This document shows positions 59,397-64,000 of a stretch of DNA of 64,000 nt, piece by piece (position 1 is the stretch's first letter; the number at the start of each line of letters is the position of its first letter). The notes beneath the pieces are model-generated. The model was given only the letters and a program-made list of their open reading frames with translations. It made no database searches and had not been told where the DNA came from. The stretch comes from Microcystis aeruginosa NIES-4325. GTDB taxonomy: Bacteria; Cyanobacteriota; Cyanobacteriia; Cyanobacteriales; Microcystaceae. Both the position numbers and the translations under genes were made by a program. The stretch spans positions 1 to 64,000 of the forward strand of contig NZ_BJKP01000004.1 of the NCBI RefSeq assembly GCF_008974145.1. The letters run 5' to 3'.

Positions 59397-61253
59397 TCAG
59401 AGATTAGTTTTAGATAGGATCGCCGTTTGCATTTTTTCTAATAAATCTGCCAGCGTCATCGAACCTAAATCACCCGCTTGTCGAGTGCGAACACTTAGAG
59501 TTTTACTGCTAACTTCTCGTTTTCCAATCACAGCTAAGACAGGGATTTTTTCTAGTTCTCCTGTACGAATTTGTTTACCTAAACGCTCACCACTTTTATC
59601 GATTTCCACTCGATAACCAGCTTGTTTTAACTGCATTGCTACCGCTAAAGCATAATGCTGCTGTTCATCACTAACGGGTAATAAACGGACTTGAATAGGT
59701 GCTAACCAGAGAGGAAAATCTCCCGCATAATTCTCGATTAAAATACCAAAAAATCTTTCCAAAGAGCCAAAAATAGCTCGATGAATCATAATCGGTCTTT
59801 CGCGACTACCATCCCTAGCTACATATTGCATATCAAAGCGTTCTGGCAAGTTAAAATCGACCTGAATCGTGGAACATTGCCACATTCTACCGATCGCATC
59901 TTGAATTTTTATATCAATTTTGGGACCATAAAAAGCCCCACCTCCCTGATCCTCAATATAATCCCACTTTTTAGCATTTAAGGCCTCAATTAAAGCCGCC
60001 GTTGCCAATTCCCAAACACTATCGCTACCCACGGATTTACTGGGGCGAGTCGATAAATTTATCTGATAATTAGTAAAGCCAAAATCGGAAAGAATTTTCT
60101 CGGTTAAATTCAAAACTCCTAGAATCTCTGCGGCAATTTGTTCGGGTAAACAGAAAATATGAGCATCATCTTGGGTAAAACCTCGCACCCGCATTAATCC
60201 GTGTAAAACCCCCGATCGCTCGTAACGATAAACTGTGCCTAATTCTGCCCATCTGAGGGGAAATTCTCGATAGGAATGCAGGTCATTTTGATAGGTTAAA
60301 ACATGAAAAGGACAATTCATCGGCTTAATTTGATAGCTTTGCTGTTCTAACTCGATCGCCTCAAACATATTGTCGCGATAAAAGTCCCAATGTCCAGAAG
60401 TTTTCCACAGATCTAAATTAGCTAGATGGGGAGTATAAAGAAATTGATAACTCGCTTCTAAATGAGCTTGGCGCCAATAATCTTCGATTAAATAACGCAT
60501 TGTTGCACCCCGGGGATGCCAAAAAACTAAGCCGCCACCCGCATCTTCTTGGATGCTAAATAATTTTAATTGTTGTCCCAATTTGCGATGATCTCGTCGC
60601 TGCGCTTCTTCTTTTTGTTGGAGATAATTTTGTAATTCTGCGGGGGTTTGCCAAGCTGTGCCGTAAATTCGCTGTAATTGCGGCTGTTTTTCATCTCCTT
60701 GCCAATAAGCACCCGCTACACTCTCCAATGCGAAAGCATCTGGGTTAATTTCCCCCGTCGAGTTGAGATGGGGTCCCGCGCACAGATCCCACCAAAATTC
60801 TTCCGGGGGAGAAACAGCGCCATCAATTAACGAGGGTTCTCGATCGCTCCGTCCTGCGTCCGGACTACCGATAAAATAACGGGTAATGGTTTCATCTGGG
60901 GGAATTCTCTCTAAAATTGACCGTTTGTAGGGTTGATTAAGGCGCTCGATTTCTGCGGTAATTTCGCTTCTTTCCAGCACTTCTCGGATAATTGGCAGGT
61001 TTTTCCCGATAATTCGCCCCATTTCTGCCGCTATTTTCTCCAAATCTTCGGGGGTAAAGGCTGTCGGGCGATCGAAATCGTAGTAGAATCCCGTTTCTGT
61101 CCAGGGACCAATAGCGACTTTGGTTTCAGGAAAGAGAGTTTGTACGGCCATCGCTAAGATATGGGCGCAAGTATGGCGTATTTTTACGATTTTTTGCGAA
61201 TATTTCTCGATAACGGCGCTTTCTGCTAGGGGATACTTAATCTGATTGACCAT
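59397..61253 (-). CDS. thrS: Threonyl-tRNA synthetase, form without TGS domain
   Basis: 618 residues. It begins directly with the editing-domain region (HTCAHILAMAVQTLF, H27 and H31), without the N-terminal TGS domain of the 640-residue bacterial enzyme. The catalytic domain shows PMNCPFHV (zinc Cys), RVRGFTQDDAHIFC and MIHRAIFGSLERFFG (zinc His). The C-terminal anticodon-binding domain is complete. A Zur-like box 17 bp upstream marks it as the zinc-starvation-induced copy known from Anabaena. A housekeeping ThrRS would be expected elsewhere. Confidence 0.93.
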   Translation of the reverse strand: MVNQIKYPLAESAVIEKYSQKIVKIRHTCAHILAMAVQTLFPETKVAIGPWTETGFYYDFDRPTAFTPEDLEKIAAEMGRIIGKNLPIIREVLERSEITAEIERLNQPYKRSILERIPPDETITRYFIGSPDAGRSDREPSLIDGAVSPPEEFWWDLCAGPHLNSTGEINPDAFALESVAGAYWQGDEKQPQLQRIYGTAWQTPAELQNYLQQKEEAQRRDHRKLGQQLKLFSIQEDAGGGLVFWHPRGATMRYLIEDYWRQAHLEASYQFLYTPHLANLDLWKTSGHWDFYRDNMFEAIELEQQSYQIKPMNCPFHVLTYQNDLHSYREFPLRWAELGTVYRYERSGVLHGLMRVRGFTQDDAHIFCLPEQIAAEILGVLNLTEKILSDFGFTNYQINLSTRPSKSVGSDSVWELATAALIEALNAKKWDYIEDQGGGAFYGPKIDIKIQDAIGRMWQCSTIQVDFNLPERFDMQYVARDGSRERPIMIHRAIFGSLERFFGILIENYAGDFPLWLAPIQVRLLPVSDEQQHYALAVAMQLKQAGYRVEIDKSGERLGKQIRTGELEKIPVLAVIGKREVSSKTLSVRTRQAGDLGSMTLADLLEKMQTAILSKTNL

Positions 61254-61269
61254 TGCTAGTTAAAATAAT

Positions 61270-61282
61270 AATGATTATCATT
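61270..61282 (-). promoter_or_regulatory. Zur-box-like operator upstream of thrS
   Basis: AATGATTATCATT stands 17 bp before the thrS start, flanked by AT-rich DNA (ATAATAATGATTATCATTTT). It is the reverse complement of the site at 57828-57840, so both transcription units should answer to the same zinc-dependent repressor. Confidence 0.85.
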
Positions 61283-61384
61283 TTAGCAAAGGAGGGCTGA
61301 TGTCTGAGAGAAAAATGCGCTCAAATCCTCTAGCGGCAAGCTCAACGATAATTAATTTTTGAGAGTTCAAAAATGAGAAAAATA

Positions 61385-61507
61385 GGCATAAAATCTCTAA
61401 ATAGAGAATTTAATTGATTAAAGCCCATTTTTGATTCTCCTGACGACCGAATACTGGCTACCTACTCCTCACATAAGGGAAGATTTTTGATTTTGACAAG
61501 AGGTCTA
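61385..61507 (-). repeat. Family 2 MITE-like repeat, copy 3
   Basis: GGCATAAAATCTCTAAATAG at one end and CAAGAGGTCTA at the other match copies 1 and 2. Its right end overlaps the 3' end of the next gene (61462-62016) and provides its last 14-15 codons. Confidence 0.75.
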
Positions 61508-62016
61508 TACTTAATAGAGCCGTAGATTAATAACATTGCCGTTAAAGTCATGGCCATAATTAGGGGGGCGATTTTGGCTAACCAGAAAGCCACGAAGATT
61601 ATGCCGATTCCGTCAGCGAGTAAGATGGGTAAACGTGGCCCTATGCCATGGTCAATAATTTTTTCCGTGCTTGGCTGCAGTTGAATCTTGGCTAAACAAT
61701 GAAACCAAATTTGACTGACTAGAACTATTAAGGCCCCCCATCCTATCCAGAGGGCAGCCACATAAAAGCCCGATAATTCTAAAACAATTGTACTAACTGT
61801 GACCATAAAAAAGCGATCGAGGCGAGGATCGCTGGTTTTTTGCTGAAATTGGGCAATTTCTGCCAAGTCCACCGATGCCATGCGTGCCTGTTCAATACAC
61901 ATCCCCAGGGTACCTAGGGCAAGAATAGCAGCGGATAGGTTTTCCGGTGAGAAGATTTGGGAGATTATGCCTAAACTAGCCGGAAAAAACAGTAAAAAAA
62001 GGATCGTTCGTCTCAT
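61462..62016 (-). CDS. Membrane protein of unknown function, C-terminus from a MITE
   Basis: 184 residues with about five hydrophobic segments (near 4-18, 27-40, 72-95, 98-113 and 133-168). The final residues YRPLVKIKNLPLCEE are encoded by the family 2 repeat, so the original C-terminus has been replaced or extended. I do not recognise a named family. It is divergent from rnc, whose start is 58 bp from this gene's start. Confidence 0.65.
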   Translation of the reverse strand: MRRTILFLLFFPASLGIISQIFSPENLSAAILALGTLGMCIEQARMASVDLAEIAQFQQKTSDPRLDRFFMVTVSTIVLELSGFYVAALWIGWGALIVLVSQIWFHCLAKIQLQPSTEKIIDHGIGPRLPILLADGIGIIFVAFWLAKIAPLIMAMTLTAMLLIYGSIKYRPLVKIKNLPLCEE

Positions 62017-62074
62017 CTATTCGGTGTGGGGTCGGATTAAGATAAGAAATGCTCTTGACTTGATCATTTCTGTA

Positions 62075-62755
62075 ATGTCTTGTTTGCCTCCTTTTCAAAA
62101 TGCTCTCCTTCTCACCCAAGCTTTAACCCATCGTTCCTATGTCAATGAACAGTCCGAATTGACGGAAAATAACGAGCGCCTAGAATTTTTGGGCGATGCG
62201 ATTTTAGCTTTTTTGGTGGGCGAACTTTTGTATCAGAAATATCCCGCCATGAACGAGGCAGAATTAACCCGTTTGCGGTCAAATTTGGTCAAAGAAGAAC
62301 AATTAGCGCAATTGGGCATCGAAATCGGCCTGGGGGAGTTAATGCGTTTAGGCAAGGGAGCAATTAAAGATCGGGGGCGATCGAATCCTACCCTATTAGC
62401 GGACACTTTTGAAGCGATAATTGGGGCTTATTATCTAGATTCGGGGTTAAATGCGGTTAAAAACTATCTGCACCAACTTTTTATCCCTGTAGCCTCTCAT
62501 TTAGTCTCTCAACAATCGGAATCGCCATCTTTTATCGATGCCAAAAATCTCTTTCAACAGTGGGCCCTGGCCAATTTTGCCTCTAATCCAGAATATGCGA
62601 TCATCGAGGTGACAGGACCCCCCCACGCTAGGGAATTTACTGCCGAAGTGCGGGTTAATCATCTTCTCTACGGTACAGGTAAAGGTAAACGGAAACAGGA
62701 TGCCACCAAAGCGGCTGCCGAAGATGCCTTAAAGTGCTGTCAATTGCCAGGGTAA
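62075..62755 (+). CDS. rnc: Ribonuclease III
   Basis: 226 residues from ATG 62075; the reading frame is open much further upstream but the extension lacks family similarity and overlaps the divergent gene. The catalytic signature NNERLEFLGDAIL is at about residues 31-43, and the second acidic site is LLADTFEAIIGAYYLDSG. The double-stranded RNA-binding domain (about 152-222) ends KGKRKQDATKAAAEDAL. It processes rRNA precursors and antisense RNA duplexes. Confidence 0.95.
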   Translation: MSCLPPFQNALLLTQALTHRSYVNEQSELTENNERLEFLGDAILAFLVGELLYQKYPAMNEAELTRLRSNLVKEEQLAQLGIEIGLGELMRLGKGAIKDRGRSNPTLLADTFEAIIGAYYLDSGLNAVKNYLHQLFIPVASHLVSQQSESPSFIDAKNLFQQWALANFASNPEYAIIEVTGPPHAREFTAEVRVNHLLYGTGKGKRKQDATKAAAEDALKCCQLPG

Positions 62756-62771
62756 ATAGGGCCAACCCCAC

Positions 62772-63551
62772 TTATCTGAGGGGCCACCAATTAACTTTAT
62801 CCCGGGTGGCACTGTACACTTCTTTTAAACCCTCGGCATCCAGTACCCGAATTAAATCCCCCGTCGATTCGGAGGCAATTAATCCCACGTTTTGCAATCC
62901 TTTTAATACCTGTTCGACGGTGCGTTGATTGAGTTGACAAGCGCGAGCAATCACATCGACGGATAGATCAAAAGTATAGATATTTTCAGCATCTGGTTGA
63001 CTGCCTAATTCTCTTTCTTGATAGATTAAGGCTCTGAGTAAAGTGGCTACAGCTTGGGGTGGATAGCTACTGCAATTAAGCAAATGATACTCGAATTTTT
63101 GCTGTAATTCAAATAAAAAACAGTACCGTTGACGAAAACTTTCGTTATCGTTGTAAATCTTTTCTAGCGCCGATAAGGGAATTTTCAGGACGTGGGTGGT
63201 TTTATAGGATTCCACCAAACAGGGAAAGGCGCGACTGGCTAAACCATAACTAAAGGGTAAACTCCTCATGCCAAAACAACCGCCGGGGTAGGTAATGGCA
63301 ATAATCCGGTCGAGGGGAGTGCTGCGGACGACGATTACACCCTCATTCAAAATCACATACAAAACATCTAGAAATTCATCAGGCAGAAAAGCCGTATAGA
63401 CGGGACGATTGGAAAATAGCGTCTCTAGCTTGAGATTGTCGGCATCGAGATACTGACTTAACCAAGCTTCCTCTAGTCCGCGAAAGAGAAAACTCTGGTT
63501 AATCAGTTGTTGTAGGAGGGTTGTTTTTTTGGCTTTGACGCTCTTGCCCAT
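62772..63551 (-). CDS. Crp/Fnr family transcriptional regulator
   Basis: 259 residues. The N-terminal cyclic nucleotide-binding-like domain (about 20-150) contains DVLYVILNEGVIVVR and YPGGCFGMRSLPFSYG. The C-terminal helix-turn-helix (about 200-235) is VDVIARACQLNQRTVEQVLK. The usual cAMP-contact residues are not obvious, and no Fnr cysteine cluster is visible. It is divergent from a sulfate-binding protein gene, which it might regulate (inference). Confidence 0.85.
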   Translation of the reverse strand: MGKSVKAKKTTLLQQLINQSFLFRGLEEAWLSQYLDADNLKLETLFSNRPVYTAFLPDEFLDVLYVILNEGVIVVRSTPLDRIIAITYPGGCFGMRSLPFSYGLASRAFPCLVESYKTTHVLKIPLSALEKIYNDNESFRQRYCFLFELQQKFEYHLLNCSSYPPQAVATLLRALIYQERELGSQPDAENIYTFDLSVDVIARACQLNQRTVEQVLKGLQNVGLIASESTGDLIRVLDAEGLKEVYSATRDKVNWWPLR

Positions 63552-63721
63552 AGTCTCAAACCTATATGTAGCACTGATTTTATCTTCTCACAGTTTCCCT
63601 GCTCCTAACTTGGTTTCAAATTTGTTTTATAAATGTATTGAAATTTTGTTTTGTGTGATGTAGGATTAAAGCAGACCTGAAAACAGATACAAACTCAGAG
63701 TAAATCTCAGGAGCGCCGCCG

Positions 63722-64000
63722 ATGCAGTCATCCCAGTCTTGTTTATCCCTACTCATGGCAACTGTCCTGATGGGAGGAATGCTGGTATCTTGCACCCCAT
63801 CCCCCACCAATAGCGGCAATGACAGCCAAAAACCCCTGACTGTGACACTTGTTTCCTATGCTGTCACCCAAAGTGCCTACGAAAAAATCATTCCCAAATT
63901 TGTCGAGGAATGGCAACAAAAAACGGGGCAAAAAGTAACTTTTGAACAGAGTTATGGTGGTTCTGGTTCCCAAACTCGCGCGGTTATCGATGGTTTAGAA
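63722..64000 (+). CDS. sbpA: Sulfate ABC transporter substrate-binding protein (5' part)
   Basis: The first 93 codons; the gene continues beyond the window. A lipoprotein-like signal ends at LVSCTP (C24). The mature start has TVTLVSYAVTQSAYEKIIPK and FEQSYGGSGSQTRAVIDGLE, the opening of SbpA/CysP-type sulfate-binding proteins. It should bind periplasmic sulfate for a CysTWA transporter. A divergent Crp-type regulator gene is upstream. Confidence 0.92.
   Translation, partial: MQSSQSCLSLLMATVLMGGMLVSCTPSPTNSGNDSQKPLTVTLVSYAVTQSAYEKIIPKFVEEWQQKTGQKVTFEQSYGGSGSQTRAVIDGLE

Noticed and set aside
61880-62074. N-terminal extension of RNase III
   Set aside because: The extra 65 codons are antisense to the divergent membrane protein and do not resemble RNase III; ATG 62075 gives the expected N-terminus.

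Overview
The window reads as cyanobacterial chromosome, most likely Microcystis aeruginosa or a close relative (inference). The evidence is photosynthesis genes (petN, petG, psbY, a methylphytylbenzoquinone-type methyltransferase for plastoquinone/tocopherol, menB for phylloquinone), cyanobacteria-only families (DUF3120, DUF3318, DUF4278, TIGR02652), abundant HIP1-type GCGATCGC octamers, moderate GC, and many small mobile repeats plus CTGATAA-like intergenic repeats of the kind typical of Microcystis. No rRNA, CRISPR array or complete insertion sequence was seen. Three tRNA genes are present (Gln-TTG, Asn-GTT, Ala-CGC).

Layout. 0-9 kb: tRNA-Gln, an AI-2E-family transporter with a tiny membrane gene upstream, a DUF4278 protein, a two-gene ATPase + DUF4276 pair that looks like a defence module, a geranylgeranyl-reductase-family oxidoreductase, aroB, and petN with an adjacent small membrane gene. 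8-19 kb: an SbcD-type nuclease, a broken kinase-GUN4 gene, an overlapping pair (STAS-sugar transferase fusion and anti-sigma kinase), an RNase D-like exonuclease, a double-CAP lipoprotein, trpB and a large GH57 protein. 19-23.3 kb is an accessory island: a YoeB-type toxin-antitoxin pair, a DUF2442/DUF4160 pair, and a complete restriction-modification system whose nuclease and methylase are recognisable EcoRI homologues. Three equal-length 73-bp repeats with terminal inverted repeats sit just 3' of these cassettes, and a GC-rich ABM-type monooxygenase gene follows.

23-50 kb is mostly housekeeping: an M16 peptidase pair, coaX, mtnD, petG, psbY, a gamma-carbonic-anhydrase-like protein, an FHA-adenylate cyclase, menB, an RNA-binding protein, pyrR, an amidase, and peptide-transport components. 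Between these lie degraded sugar-nucleotide and glycosyltransferase genes next to an intact gtrA, with a small mobile repeat inside the broken glycosyltransferase.

50.9-54.2 kb is a ferrous iron operon, feoA(double)-feoB-feoC. 55.5-61.3 kb is a zinc-starvation locus. Two divergently oriented but identical 13-bp Zur-like palindromes stand before (i) a threonyl-tRNA synthetase lacking the TGS domain followed by a CobW/G3E GTPase, and (ii) a small CobW-like P-loop protein followed by two metallophosphoesterase-like proteins. One of these carries cysteine where metal-binding Asp and Asn are expected, and the other has lost the site. The window ends with RNase III, a Crp/Fnr regulator and the 5' part of a sulfate-binding protein gene.
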